This document shows, piece by piece, positions 7,485-14,957 of a DNA stretch of 26,475 nucleotides. The stretch comes from a virus. The DNA lies in the IMG/VR virus record IMGVR_UViG_3300005664_000066, positions 1 through 26,475 of that record; one strand, given 5' to 3'. Within the stretch, counting starts at the first letter, position 1, and every line of letters starts with the position of its first letter. The notes beneath the pieces are model-generated. The model did no database searches. It was not told where the DNA came from and saw only the letters and a list, made by a program, of their open reading frames with translations. A program made the position numbers and the translations under genes.

Positions 7485-7910
7485 TCATTCTGTTTCGTAT
7501 GCGGCTAGTATTGCGTCAGCTTCCTCATCGGTCAAACCTAAAAACGGTCGCGCCTTTTTTGGATTTGGTGCGCGTCCATAACTTCCAATCTGATTGCCTT
7601 CGGCTTTGGCGTTCACTTCGCTACCGGCTTCAAAACCAATCGTCACCTTGCGACCGCTTATTTTCAGAATCTCTATTGAGTTGAGCATTTCGTCTGACAA
7701 CGTCAAGTCAACGCGGCGCTGACCGCCTTTGACGTTCTTGCGATAATCGTCATTGTATTCAGGGAATCCAAACACCTTGCCGTTCTTGACGCCAAACCCG
7801 GCTTGGCTTCGGTCCTTGATAAAAACTCGAATATCATTGGCAATAGCCTCAAGGTCCTCAGCCTTGTAGCCTTCGGGCAATTCCCAAACGAATTTTTGTT
7901 GCTTAGCCAT
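7485..7910 (-). CDS. HK97 gp10-like / head-closure-type protein, copy 2
   Basis: This 141-residue protein (MAKQQKFVWELPEGYKAEDL) carries RSQAGFGVKNGK, a central DLTLSDEMLNSIEI and KVTIGFEAG, and the ending PNPKKARPFLGLTDEEADAI. The AGFGV and KARPFL blocks recur in the same order in the gene at 6910-7389, which indicates an old tandem duplication. Proteins of this pattern bind the head-tail interface in other siphoviruses. The ATG overlaps the preceding gene by eight bases. Function is inferred from pattern, not proven. Confidence 0.55.
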   Translation of the reverse strand: MAKQQKFVWELPEGYKAEDLEAIANDIRVFIKDRSQAGFGVKNGKVFGFPEYNDDYRKNVKGGQRRVDLTLSDEMLNSIEILKISGRKVTIGFEAGSEVNAKAEGNQIGSYGRAPNPKKARPFLGLTDEEADAILAAYETE

Positions 7911-8130
7911 TTTTCTTTTTGACCTTCGGCGCGGCGCGGCGCTGACGGCGGTTGCCGCGAATCAATGCCTTGAGCAAATCGGCGTCAACCCGCTTGGCAA
8001 CGTCCAGCTTGCGCCCGTCAGGCAAGGTGACGAACCTCGGCATTTGGTCCATTTTCATTCCGTTGGCCAAGCCACGGCGCAATTCGTCCAGGGTCAGCGT
8101 GTTATCTTTGATTTGTGGCGTTTCATTCAT
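7903..8130 (-). CDS. Small basic protein between portal and gp10-like genes
   Basis: This 75-residue protein (MNETPQIKDNTLTLDELRRG) ends in a very basic stretch (RGNRRQRRAAPKVKKKNG). The ATG overlaps the portal stop (ATGA). The middle reads MPRFVTLPDGRKLDVAKRVD. The basic tail suggests nucleic acid or acidic-protein contact, for example during packaging or assembly, but no family was recognised. Confidence 0.6.
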   Translation of the reverse strand: MNETPQIKDNTLTLDELRRGLANGMKMDQMPRFVTLPDGRKLDVAKRVDADLLKALIRGNRRQRRAAPKVKKKNG

Positions 8131-9560
8131 GCGGCTGGTTCCGGATTAGGGGTTGTGGTTGGCGCGGCTGGCGGTGCCTTTGCGGCTTTCTCAGCTTCAA
8201 TTTCTGCAATCAGTTCGTCCAACTCATCGCTTGATAGCTCAACATGATATTGCGCCAAGGCGCGCTTGCGCGTGTTGAACCCTTCGGTCACTTCCGCCGC
8301 CAAGTCTTTGAGCAACTGACCACGGCGCAGCAATGGAATTTGGTCAACAAAGCGCGTCAACACCGTGGCTGTTTCTGAAACCTGAGACTTAAATTCAAAG
8401 TCAGGGTTCTTGATCCACTGAGGATTCAAGTAATGCAACACCAAGTCCCACAACTCACGTTCAGCCGCTTGCATGACTGGAATTTGGTCTTTGCGATTCT
8501 CTGACGTGTCCATTTCGTCAACGATTTTCGAAATACCAGAACTAAAGTTGGTTGCGCTGATCTCACCAATTGCACCCGGCTTGACGTCTTTCGTTTGCAG
8601 CCAGAAAGCCAACTGGTTTGCGACCAAGTTGAGAGTGTTGTTGGTGTCAGCGGTTGGCGTGAGCGTTCCAACTTGCGGTGTCTTTTGCATCGCAGGGTCA
8701 GACTTGAAAGACCAACGGGCGTTTGGCGCGTAACGGAACGAACCGTCATCAACGTCAACGGTATAGATAATGCTGAAAGACTGAAACATATTTGCAAAGT
8801 TGGCGTCAGTCAGAATCAGCGGGACAAGTGTCGCCATTTGCGCGGTGTCACTGTCTTGGATCGGCATGACGTGTTGCGGGTCTTGATTGATATAGACCAT
8901 AGGAATCACGCCCAACTCGTTGACGCCTTCCGGGTTATCGGCTGGCGCGAACGCGCTTGTCACGTCATCGCCATCCGAAGTGAAGTAACCGAATTCGTCT
9001 TTCTCAATGACGTAATACAGTTTTGTTTTCTTGCCTTGAACGTCAACGGTGCCTTTGCAAATGATAAACCCGGTCGCTTTTTCCGGTTCATTCTTGCTTG
9101 TTGAATAGGCAATGAACGAGTGAGAGGGAATGACGCGCAATGATGGAATTGGTTTGCCGGTGACCATGGACAAATAAGGTTGGATCAAAGCGCGCTTGGT
9201 GAGGTTGACGAACTGGCAAGCAATGGTCATCACTTGGTCCGGTCGCATTTGTTCTTGATAGAACTGCAATGCTGTTTCGTCAGCTTCCTCAGTGTTGGTG
9301 TTTTCAACTGACCGCGCCACGCCGCCAGCGTAAAGGCGTGACAACTTGTTGATAATCTTTTGCAGCACGTTGATTGGCGGAATCCGTTTCTCAGCAATCT
9401 TTGCCGATTGTCCGCTCATTTGCTCATACAAAGCTTTGATGACGAATTGAAGCAACGCGCCTTTGTAAATCAAATAAAGCTTGTGGTCATACTCAAGGTG
9501 TTCCCGATATTCGGCAACCTTGGATTGCAAGAATTTTATCTTCGCAGGTGACAACGCCAT
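8127..9560 (-). CDS. Portal protein
   Basis: The protein has 477 residues and starts at the ATG at 9560 behind GAAAGGG. It has portal features: an N-terminal helical region (KLYLIYKGALLQFVIKALYE), a middle alpha/beta wing (VIPSHSFIAYSTSKNEPEKA; VIPMVYINQDPQHVMPIQDS), then the stem and crown helices with ATNFSSGISKIVDEMD. The C-terminus is a long acidic helix (LSSDELDELIAEIEAEKAAK) followed by a Pro/Ala tail. It directly follows the large terminase gene, the standard order. The portal ring is the DNA entry channel and the docking site for terminase. Confidence 0.87.
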   Translation of the reverse strand: MALSPAKIKFLQSKVAEYREHLEYDHKLYLIYKGALLQFVIKALYEQMSGQSAKIAEKRIPPINVLQKIINKLSRLYAGGVARSVENTNTEEADETALQFYQEQMRPDQVMTIACQFVNLTKRALIQPYLSMVTGKPIPSLRVIPSHSFIAYSTSKNEPEKATGFIICKGTVDVQGKKTKLYYVIEKDEFGYFTSDGDDVTSAFAPADNPEGVNELGVIPMVYINQDPQHVMPIQDSDTAQMATLVPLILTDANFANMFQSFSIIYTVDVDDGSFRYAPNARWSFKSDPAMQKTPQVGTLTPTADTNNTLNLVANQLAFWLQTKDVKPGAIGEISATNFSSGISKIVDEMDTSENRKDQIPVMQAAERELWDLVLHYLNPQWIKNPDFEFKSQVSETATVLTRFVDQIPLLRRGQLLKDLAAEVTEGFNTRKRALAQYHVELSSDELDELIAEIEAEKAAKAPPAAPTTTPNPEPAA

Positions 9561-9579
9561 TTAAATTCCCTTTCAAAAA

Positions 9580-11034
9580 TTACATTTCAGTTGTGCCGCC
9601 AGCCTTGCGGTTGAACCAAATAGTGTTTGCGTGAAGCGCGTAACCCAATGCCGTTGTGCAATGCTGATAGGCAAAGCTATCGTTCTCGCAAAGGACCGCG
9701 CCTTTTTTCAATTCTGTCAATCGTAAGCCTTGGTCAATTGTAAAGGCGTCCTTGTAAACAAACAAGCGGCGTTCGCCAAGCGAGTTGCAGCAATAGGCGT
9801 TCACAAGGTTGTGGCGGTTTCTGATTGGCGGGTTGCTGACGGGAACCCAAAACTTGAACTGAATCGCCTTGCCTGCTTTGGTCTTGTAGTTGGCAAAGAA
9901 TTTTTTGACGATATCCCAATCAGATTGGTTGTTGCGGGTGTCCTTGTGCATACCGGAAGCGTCACCGCAAACAATGAAATGAGGCACGTCAAGGTCAAGG
10001 ATTCCTTTTTCAGCCAGTTCGTCGCAACTCTGACCCGTCCTCATGCCTTCAACGATGACTTGGTTGAACCAATGATATTCGTCATCAATGAACTGACCAA
10101 CGATGACGCTGAGGGGTTTGTTCTTGCCTATGTTGAAGTCCCAAGAAATATAAACCGGGTGACGCTTGTCGATTTCATAGGGACGATTGCGGAAGTTGAA
10201 CGCGCTGGCATAGGCATAGTAAACACCGTCCGCGCTGATATCCAACCATTCACCGCCCAAGTCACGGCGAGCGCGCCGGGCGTCCATGCTCTTGTAAAGA
10301 CCACGAATATAAATCGGGTCCAGAAAAATATTATCTTCGGTGCGCGAGTAGAAAACGCGGCGGGTTTCGTGTTGCTTGCCGCCGCTATTGGGTTCAATGA
10401 AATAGCTATAAAGCCAGTGCTTCGGCGAATCGGGGTTAGTCGCCACAATCATGACGTTTTCTTTGACGCCCGGAACGCGCCTCAACCGCTTGCCTAATTC
10501 AATGAACGCTTCCTTGTCTTGTTCGTCGTTTTCCGTTCCCTCATCAATGATGACCATGCTGTATGGTTTTGAACGAAACTTTTTATATTTGCGGTCCGCC
10601 CAACTCAAGCAACGAATCATGCTCTTGTTGGCAAAGCGAATTGTCCCGCGTGTCTCGTTGACCCAATAGTCAACGCCGCGCCTCAATCCGTGACGGTTGC
10701 CGTCATCGTCAAAGTATTCCTCTATATGGTCCAGAATCTCTTGCCATAGCGTGTCACGCAAGTCCGGCATTGACCGGCGACCAATACCGCACCGCGCTTT
10801 AGGATTTTCCAGGCAATGAGTGACGGCAAGGTGAGCGAGCAACTTTGACTTGGCCGAACCGACCGCGCCGCTCAAAAGAATTTCTAGGTTGCCGGTTGTG
10901 TAATCAAAGTCACGGCGAACCAAGCGAAGGCAAGCGCGTTGTTGAGGTATGGCGTCAGGACAAAAGTGTTGAAGCGCGCCGTTGAACTGGCGGGACAATT
11001 CCCAAGCCTTCGGCAACGCTTCGGCGGCGCTCAC
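9580..11034 (-). CDS. terL: Terminase large subunit
   Basis: The protein has 484 residues and a GTG start at 11034. The Walker A motif SGAVGSAKSK is at residues 55-64, Walker B VIIDEGTE at 161-168 with D164/E165, and the coupling motif VATN at 197-200. The C-terminal RNase H-like nuclease domain shows YISWDFN with D299 and a second acidic strand CGDAS with D358. The protein pumps DNA into the prohead and cuts it at the portal. It follows a 75-aa gene by four bases. A small subunit gene lies further upstream, separated by several small genes, which is unusual. Confidence 0.93.
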   Translation of the reverse strand: MSAAEALPKAWELSRQFNGALQHFCPDAIPQQRACLRLVRRDFDYTTGNLEILLSGAVGSAKSKLLAHLAVTHCLENPKARCGIGRRSMPDLRDTLWQEILDHIEEYFDDDGNRHGLRRGVDYWVNETRGTIRFANKSMIRCLSWADRKYKKFRSKPYSMVIIDEGTENDEQDKEAFIELGKRLRRVPGVKENVMIVATNPDSPKHWLYSYFIEPNSGGKQHETRRVFYSRTEDNIFLDPIYIRGLYKSMDARRARRDLGGEWLDISADGVYYAYASAFNFRNRPYEIDKRHPVYISWDFNIGKNKPLSVIVGQFIDDEYHWFNQVIVEGMRTGQSCDELAEKGILDLDVPHFIVCGDASGMHKDTRNNQSDWDIVKKFFANYKTKAGKAIQFKFWVPVSNPPIRNRHNLVNAYCCNSLGERRLFVYKDAFTIDQGLRLTELKKGAVLCENDSFAYQHCTTALGYALHANTIWFNRKAGGTTEM

Positions 11035-11038
11035 TCAG

Positions 11039-11266
11039 TTAATTCCGTTCATAGGTAGCAACGCCGTTGTCAACCATGTTGCAGGTTGCATACTTGATTG
11101 ATTCCAAGTCACGACAAGCTTGCATCAATAGCAACGTGTCAATGTTCGCCATTCCCGACAAACTATAAAGGTCATCGTCAAGTATGCGTCGAACGGCGGC
11201 GTCAAATTCCGCTCTGACGGTTATGATTGGCAAGTCAACGTTTGGTTCTTGTGGCGTGTTGCTCAT
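11039..11266 (-). CDS. Small acidic hypothetical protein upstream of terL
   Basis: This 75-residue protein (MSNTPQEPNVDLPIITVRAE) is mostly helical (DAAVRRILDDDLYSLSGMAN) and has two cysteines. Its ATG overlaps the stop of the preceding gene (ATGA). It ends four bases before terL, so the genes are probably translated together. No family was recognised. Confidence 0.65.
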   Translation of the reverse strand: MSNTPQEPNVDLPIITVRAEFDAAVRRILDDDLYSLSGMANIDTLLLMQACRDLESIKYATCNMVDNGVATYERN

Positions 11267-11601
11267 TTGCGGTCCCGCCGTGGCTTGCGTGGTTCGCGCT
11301 GGCGTCCTTGCTCACGCAACACTGGCGGGTTACGGTCCATATCCCACCAACTCTCTTGACCGCACGTTGCACAATCAAAGAGCGACCCGCGCAAGCCGTC
11401 ACGCTTCCAAACACCGACTTCAACCAAGTTGGTGACGTATGACGGTTTTCCTTCGGGTTGCTGATAACAACCAACGGTCGGGCAAGGCGCGTATTTGTCT
11501 TTGAAACTATCCAACCTCTCAGCGCGCTTCCATGAGCGCCGAACCATGAGGAACATACAAAGCCCAAACACCAACGCGCCAATGATCCAAAATAGCGTCA
11601 T
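11263..11601 (-). CDS. Membrane-anchored small protein with a cysteine (zinc-ribbon-like) domain
   Basis: The protein has 112 residues from the ATG at 11601 (MTLFWIIGALVFGLCMFLMV), with AAAAGGAAAA upstream. One N-terminal transmembrane segment is followed by arginines, suggesting a cytoplasmic C-terminal part. There the pairs CPTVGC and CATC could bind zinc. The tail is highly basic (REQGRQREPRKPRRDRK). Its function is unknown; its place among other membrane and zinc-type mini-genes suggests a host-takeover role, but that is only an inference. Confidence 0.65.
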   Translation of the reverse strand: MTLFWIIGALVFGLCMFLMVRRSWKRAERLDSFKDKYAPCPTVGCYQQPEGKPSYVTNLVEVGVWKRDGLRGSLFDCATCGQESWWDMDRNPPVLREQGRQREPRKPRRDRK

Positions 11602-11864
11602 GCTGTTTTCCTTTTCCAACTGACAGGTTTTATTACGTCACCCCAACATAGGTTGACGCATTGCGCGTAACGGTGAATTGAGAAACCCCAACGTTCAATG
11701 ACAACGCGCTTGTTCATTGGTCGCCACGCTGGCCCAACGCGAATGAACAAGCCGAATAGGTCAAGTAACGTCCCGCTTGGAAGCAAGCAAAGCGCCAGCG
11801 AGAGGCGCAAGCCGCAACACTCAACCCAACGAACGCCGTCAATATCTAAACTTAAGTCGAACAC
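11598..11864 (-). CDS. Hypothetical protein with GTG start
   Basis: The protein has 88 residues and begins MFDLSLDIDGVRWVECCGLR if GTG at 11864 is used; a stop lies five codons upstream in frame, which limits other choices. It has a hydrophobic middle (LALCLLPSGTLLDLFGLFIR) and several cysteines. The stop overlaps the next ATG (ATGA), while its beginning overlaps a 47-aa gene by 26 bases. No family was recognised. Confidence 0.55.
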   Translation of the reverse strand: MFDLSLDIDGVRWVECCGLRLSLALCLLPSGTLLDLFGLFIRVGPAWRPMNKRVVIERWGFSIHRYAQCVNLCWGDVIKPVSWKRKTA

Positions 11865-11982
11865 GCTTGCACCAATCTAAAAAGTTGTGGAACGGGTCAT
11901 ATAGAAACATATAGCCGAACGCCGCGAAGTAGCACGTTGCAACAAACATTTGGTGACACAACCAAAGCCAAGCGCGATTCAT
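11839..11982 (-). CDS. 47-aa single-pass membrane miniprotein
   Basis: The protein starts MNRAWLWLCHQMFVATCYFA and has one strongly hydrophobic, aromatic helix followed by an ending with five basic residues in eleven. The start overlaps the preceding stop (TGATG), a sign of translational coupling. It is short, but the overlap pattern matches its neighbours. Its role is unknown. Confidence 0.5.
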   Translation of the reverse strand: MNRAWLWLCHQMFVATCYFAAFGYMFLYDPFHNFLDWCKRVRLKFRY

Positions 11983-12275
11983 CACAAGTCAATGCCTTCA
12001 TCCAAACGCTTGAACGCTTCGGAAGGTTTCTCACCGGGACGAATAGTTGTTGAACGCGGTTCGCTGAGGGTTGCCGGGTATTTGTCCAAGATTGGACCAC
12101 TGTCTTTGAACCAGTGCCACAAGTTGACCAACCCGATAATCAACCCAATCGGCAACCAACCAAGCGTTACGATGACGCCGATTTGCCAGCCATTGCGAAA
12201 GGTCAGCTTCATGATTGGCATTGCAATCAGAAAGCCGATGACCAAATAAATGATTCCAATTACTGACCAAAGCAT
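11982..12275 (-). CDS. Two-helix membrane protein
   Basis: The protein has 97 residues from the ATG at 12275 (MLWSVIGIIYLVIGFLIAMP), with AGGAAT eight bases upstream. Two transmembrane helices lie at about residues 3-20 and 32-52 (WQIGVIVTLGWLPIGLIIGL). A soluble C-terminal tail of about 40 residues follows (TIRPGEKPSEAFKRLDEGID). The topology could suit a holin-like or superinfection-exclusion protein, but it is far from the endolysin gene, so function stays open. Confidence 0.6.
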   Translation of the reverse strand: MLWSVIGIIYLVIGFLIAMPIMKLTFRNGWQIGVIVTLGWLPIGLIIGLVNLWHWFKDSGPILDKYPATLSEPRSTTIRPGEKPSEAFKRLDEGIDL

Positions 12276-12279
12276 TGTT

Positions 12280-12540
12280 TCATTCCTGACTTGTGACGTG
12301 GTAGCCGTTGCAAAAAATACAGTAGTAGGCGCGAAACGGTTTGTTGGGACGCGGGTCAAGCGCAATGTTTTGCAGCGCCGCCTTGGCTTCCTCTTTGTCT
12401 CTGAATCGGCTTTTGCCAGTGCACTCACGGTGCACCGCCGCGCCGTTCTTGAATGACCGTTTTGAAAGTTGGTCTTTCTTGTTTTTCTTTTTGAGTTTCT
12501 GGAATCGCGGATAGCGGTCCTCTAGGTCATGAGCGTTCAT
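12280..12540 (-). CDS. Small zinc-finger-like basic protein
   Basis: The protein has 86 residues from the ATG at 12540, which overlaps the previous stop (ATGA). The N-terminal half is very lysine-rich (KLKKKNKKDQLSKRSFK). The C-terminal half ends AYYCIFCNGYHVTSQE, a C-x2-C...H pattern common in small phage proteins of the 'YxCxxCxxxHxTS' type, with another Cys in HREC upstream. Zinc and nucleic acid binding is likely by pattern; the target is unknown. Confidence 0.62.
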   Translation of the reverse strand: MNAHDLEDRYPRFQKLKKKNKKDQLSKRSFKNGAAVHRECTGKSRFRDKEEAKAALQNIALDPRPNKPFRAYYCIFCNGYHVTSQE

Positions 12541-12770
12541 TTGGCGGTCCGACACTTCATTGCAGCAAGCAAGGCGTCCTTGCAAGCGCGGCGCTCTGTC
12601 GCAACTGGATAGGCGTCAGCGTCACAAAACGATTCGTCCAGCGTCACGGTGTTGGTTGTCCCGCCGCTGACCTTCACGTCATGGTCGCCGTCAACGTTGC
12701 AAGCCGCGCCGATAAATGCCCAAAGCAAGAACCAAAGCGCGAACACCGATAGAGGACCAATGACTTTCAT
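12537..12770 (-). CDS. Small phage lipoprotein
   Basis: This 77-residue protein (MKVIGPLSVFALWFLLWAFI) has a signal peptide ending in IGAAC at residues 20-24, a plausible lipobox with Cys24. The mature part of about 54 residues has three more cysteines (FCDADAYPV, RRACKDALLAAMKC). It lies directly downstream of the small terminase gene with a four-base overlap. Phage lipoproteins of this size can be superinfection-exclusion proteins or outer-membrane spanin subunits; nothing in the sequence decides. Confidence 0.6.
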   Translation of the reverse strand: MKVIGPLSVFALWFLLWAFIGAACNVDGDHDVKVSGGTTNTVTLDESFCDADAYPVATERRACKDALLAAMKCRTAK

Positions 12771-13243
12771 ACGTCACCCTTCTTTGTTGCTGGCGCGTCC
12801 AGATTGTAATTGAGGTTGAAGGTCACCCCTTTGGTGTCATCGTCCTCACCGTGGCGTTCAAGCCAGCGTTCGCGGTCACGGTTCTTTAGCCAGAAAATAC
12901 AAGCGGTCGTGTCCGGCGGGAATCGTTCGCGGTATTTCTGGCTGACAACGGTCCCGTTCTTTGCATCAAAGAAAAACTTGACGCCCGGTTGCGAGTAACC
13001 AACGGCGCGTTGAAATAGCGCGGCTTCAACTAATTGGTTGGCAACGTCTTTGGCATCTTTTAAGGCGTCCAAGAAATCAGGGTGTTTTGATTTCCAGTTG
13101 CTTAGAGTTGATAGCGCAATAGAGCATTTTGCAGCGATTTGCGCGTCAGTCATGCCTGACTTTGCCATTTCCAAGATTCGCATAGCCAAGCGGTCACTGA
13201 ACCCGCTAGGGCGTCCCGCTTGCTTTGGTTTTTTTGTGGCCAA
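12767..13243 (-). CDS. terS: Terminase small subunit
   Basis: The protein has 158 residues and a TTG start at 13243 with AAGGAAGGGG upstream. The N-terminal helix-turn-helix (MTDAQIAAKCSIALSTLSNW) would recognise the packaging site. Then come a helical oligomerisation region and the block SQKYRERFPPDTTACIFWLK with KNRDRERW, typical of small terminases of this class. It forms the packaging motor with the large subunit encoded at 9580-11034. The two genes are split by six small genes, which is uncommon. The 87-base gap upstream has only a weak 6-bp hairpin. Confidence 0.85.
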   Translation of the reverse strand: MATKKPKQAGRPSGFSDRLAMRILEMAKSGMTDAQIAAKCSIALSTLSNWKSKHPDFLDALKDAKDVANQLVEAALFQRAVGYSQPGVKFFFDAKNGTVVSQKYRERFPPDTTACIFWLKNRDRERWLERHGEDDDTKGVTFNLNYNLDAPATKKGDV

Positions 13244-13330
13244 GCTTCAACCCCTTCCTTGGGTTTTTTGGTTGGCAGTTTTTCGACGTGCCAAGGTCGT
13301 TGCCCGTCCCGCCTTAGAGACAAGCTGAGG

Positions 13331-14362
13331 TCATTTCCTTGCGACTAGTCCCGCGTCAACTTCCAGCGGGTCACTACCGTTGTTGGTGATAACGATTTGC
13401 GTTTGAACGAAAGGCCAGCCGCTTAGGGTTTCCAATTCAAACCCGTCCGCAACGATTGCGGTTGTGCTGGCGTCATGCCATTGCGGGTTTGGTTGGCCTT
13501 GTTGCGTCATTGAACCGCGTGGCAGTAGTGAAGCGTCAACCGCACCGCCGCCGGAATAGTTCAGTTCGTTTGAACCAGTGCCGTAGCTTTCAATTCCGAT
13601 GAGGCTTCCGCCGCCGCCTGGAACGTCCCACAACTCAATTTGGTCAGCGTCAACAACGCCAATATAGTACGGCGTTGCTTCGGCAAGTCCTGACGGCAAT
13701 GTTCCAATTTCGGTCAACGTGATTTCTTGGTCTTGCAACAAGCCGTGACCGGGAATTTTCAAGCGGTCGTTCTCAGGGTCAACTTGTCCATCGGTTCCCG
13801 ATTGCGTGGTTGCAATGTTGATTCCGCCGCTATTTGAAACGGCGGCTTGCAAATCCTTGGTGTAACCGCTGGCTGGATAGTTGGCCAAAGATGACCAAAC
13901 GCCGCCAACCGCCGCCGTGACACCAAACTTGTCAATGAATGACGGTGACGCTGAGAAAGACCCGCGAGCGCCGCGAAACTCCGAAGCAACTTGTTGCGCG
14001 GTTGTTGCGCCTTGCAAATCAACTTCCACCTTGTGGTCAGAATCAAGCAAGTCCCAATCAGTGTCATCACCCGGATTTGGTTCGGTGCCGCCGCCGGTCA
14101 CGTTTGCCCAAAAACCCCAGCCTTGATTGTCCTCATCGTAAATAATGAGAATATCGCCGTCATTGAAAACGGCTTTGGCGCTGAACGTGTATTGTTCAAT
14201 ACGAATCAGACCACTATCAAAGCTGAACGAACCGCCGCCGCCGCCACTGCCAGTGAATTTTGCAAAGTATGAAACAACATTTGCGTTCGCTGAGTTGACG
14301 GCAAGCGTCATTGATTCGCCGTTTTGCAGCGTCAGCTTTTTTCTATCGCGTCCAACAAGCAT
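13331..14362 (-). CDS. Large virion-type protein with nested FCCH-like insertion
   Basis: The protein has 343 residues and starts with ATG at 14362 behind AAGGGG. Residues 1-36 and 274-343 match the whole of the neighbouring 109-aa protein (LTLxxGESxTL; RGSMxxQGxPxPxxH; WPFVQTxxVITNN). Between them sits a ~237-residue insertion flanked by glycine runs (TGSGGGGGS and YSGGGAVD). The insertion holds IPGHGLLQDQEITLT with GTLPSGL and YYIGVVDADQIELW (residues 203-246), a module widely found in phage virion proteins and often labelled FCCH-like. A surface-exposed head or tail adornment is likely; the exact role is unknown. Confidence 0.62.
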   Translation of the reverse strand: MLVGRDRKKLTLQNGESMTLAVNSANANVVSYFAKFTGSGGGGGSFSFDSGLIRIEQYTFSAKAVFNDGDILIIYDEDNQGWGFWANVTGGGTEPNPGDDTDWDLLDSDHKVEVDLQGATTAQQVASEFRGARGSFSASPSFIDKFGVTAAVGGVWSSLANYPASGYTKDLQAAVSNSGGINIATTQSGTDGQVDPENDRLKIPGHGLLQDQEITLTEIGTLPSGLAEATPYYIGVVDADQIELWDVPGGGGSLIGIESYGTGSNELNYSGGGAVDASLLPRGSMTQQGQPNPQWHDASTTAIVADGFELETLSGWPFVQTQIVITNNGSDPLEVDAGLVARK

Positions 14363-14365
14363 GGT

Positions 14366-14695
14366 TCAACCCCTTCCAATCAAGGCGGCGTTCAAAACCA
14401 AATCGTCAGCCGAATTGTTTGTGATGACCAATTCGGTTTGCACGAATGGCCATTGGTTGAGTGTTTGGATTTCCTCGCCTTCCGCTGAAACCGTTGACGG
14501 TGTTGGTTCGTGAAAGAGCGGTGTTGGTTCGCCTTGCAAATACATGGAACCACGCGCTTGAACCGTGGCGTCAACGGTGCCAGCGCTTTCAAACTTGGCG
14601 TAATACTGAACCAGCGTTGAATGTTCTGACGCAATCTTGAGCGTCAAGCTTTCGCCTTGCTCTAAAACTATTGCCCGGTTGTCGAGTGAAAACAT
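14366..14695 (-). CDS. Small beta-rich virion-type protein, paralogue of the next gene
   Basis: The protein has 109 residues from the ATG at 14695, with GAGG upstream. It shows alternating strands typical of a small beta sandwich (LEQGESLTLKIASEHSTLVQ; FVQTELVITNNSADDLVLNA). Its two halves match the N- and C-terminal parts of the 343-aa product encoded just downstream, which carries an insertion at about residue 36-39 of this protein. It is the first gene of the packaging and head block. It may be a capsid or fibre-attached protein; no family was recognised. Confidence 0.6.
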   Translation of the reverse strand: MFSLDNRAIVLEQGESLTLKIASEHSTLVQYYAKFESAGTVDATVQARGSMYLQGEPTPLFHEPTPSTVSAEGEEIQTLNQWPFVQTELVITNNSADDLVLNAALIGRG

Positions 14696-14738
14696 TTTTC
14701 AAACCTCAGTTGATTTTATTTTGAGCGTGGCGCTTGAC

Positions 14739-14957
14739 TTATTCTAGCCGCTCAATGCCCCAATGGTCAAACACCGCCTTGACCGCCGCCTTGTGGCGTG
14801 GTCCGTCTTTCTTTTCTCTGTATGCTTCCGACACTTCGCGCCGAAGCTTGTCAGGCAATCGGCACCAATGAAAGCCGCAAGCCATTTGCCATTGCGCGCG
14901 TTCCCTTGTGCAACCATGGACGCCGCAAGCGGTGGCGCTTTGGCGGTTTGGCTTCAT
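14739..14957 (-). CDS. Small protein with twin CxxHxC motifs
   Basis: This 72-residue protein (MKPNRQSATACGVHGCTRER) has two matching clusters, CGVHGC at 11-16 and CGFHWC at 27-32, which look like one zinc site. A basic helical C-terminus follows (REVSEAYREKKDGPRHKAAV). Its ATG overlaps the previous stop (TAATG). DNA- or protein-binding is likely by pattern; the role is unknown. Confidence 0.65.
   Translation of the reverse strand: MKPNRQSATACGVHGCTRERAQWQMACGFHWCRLPDKLRREVSEAYREKKDGPRHKAAVKAVFDHWGIERLE

Noticed and set aside
9730-10497. A 255-codon plus-strand open frame opposite the large terminase gene
   Set aside because: It has no ribosome site or family pattern, and the minus strand encodes a terminase with all its motifs.
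13272-13294. Terminator upstream of the small terminase gene
   Set aside because: The TTGGCA/TGCCAA stem is only 6 bp with an 11-base loop and no proper T-run on the minus strand.
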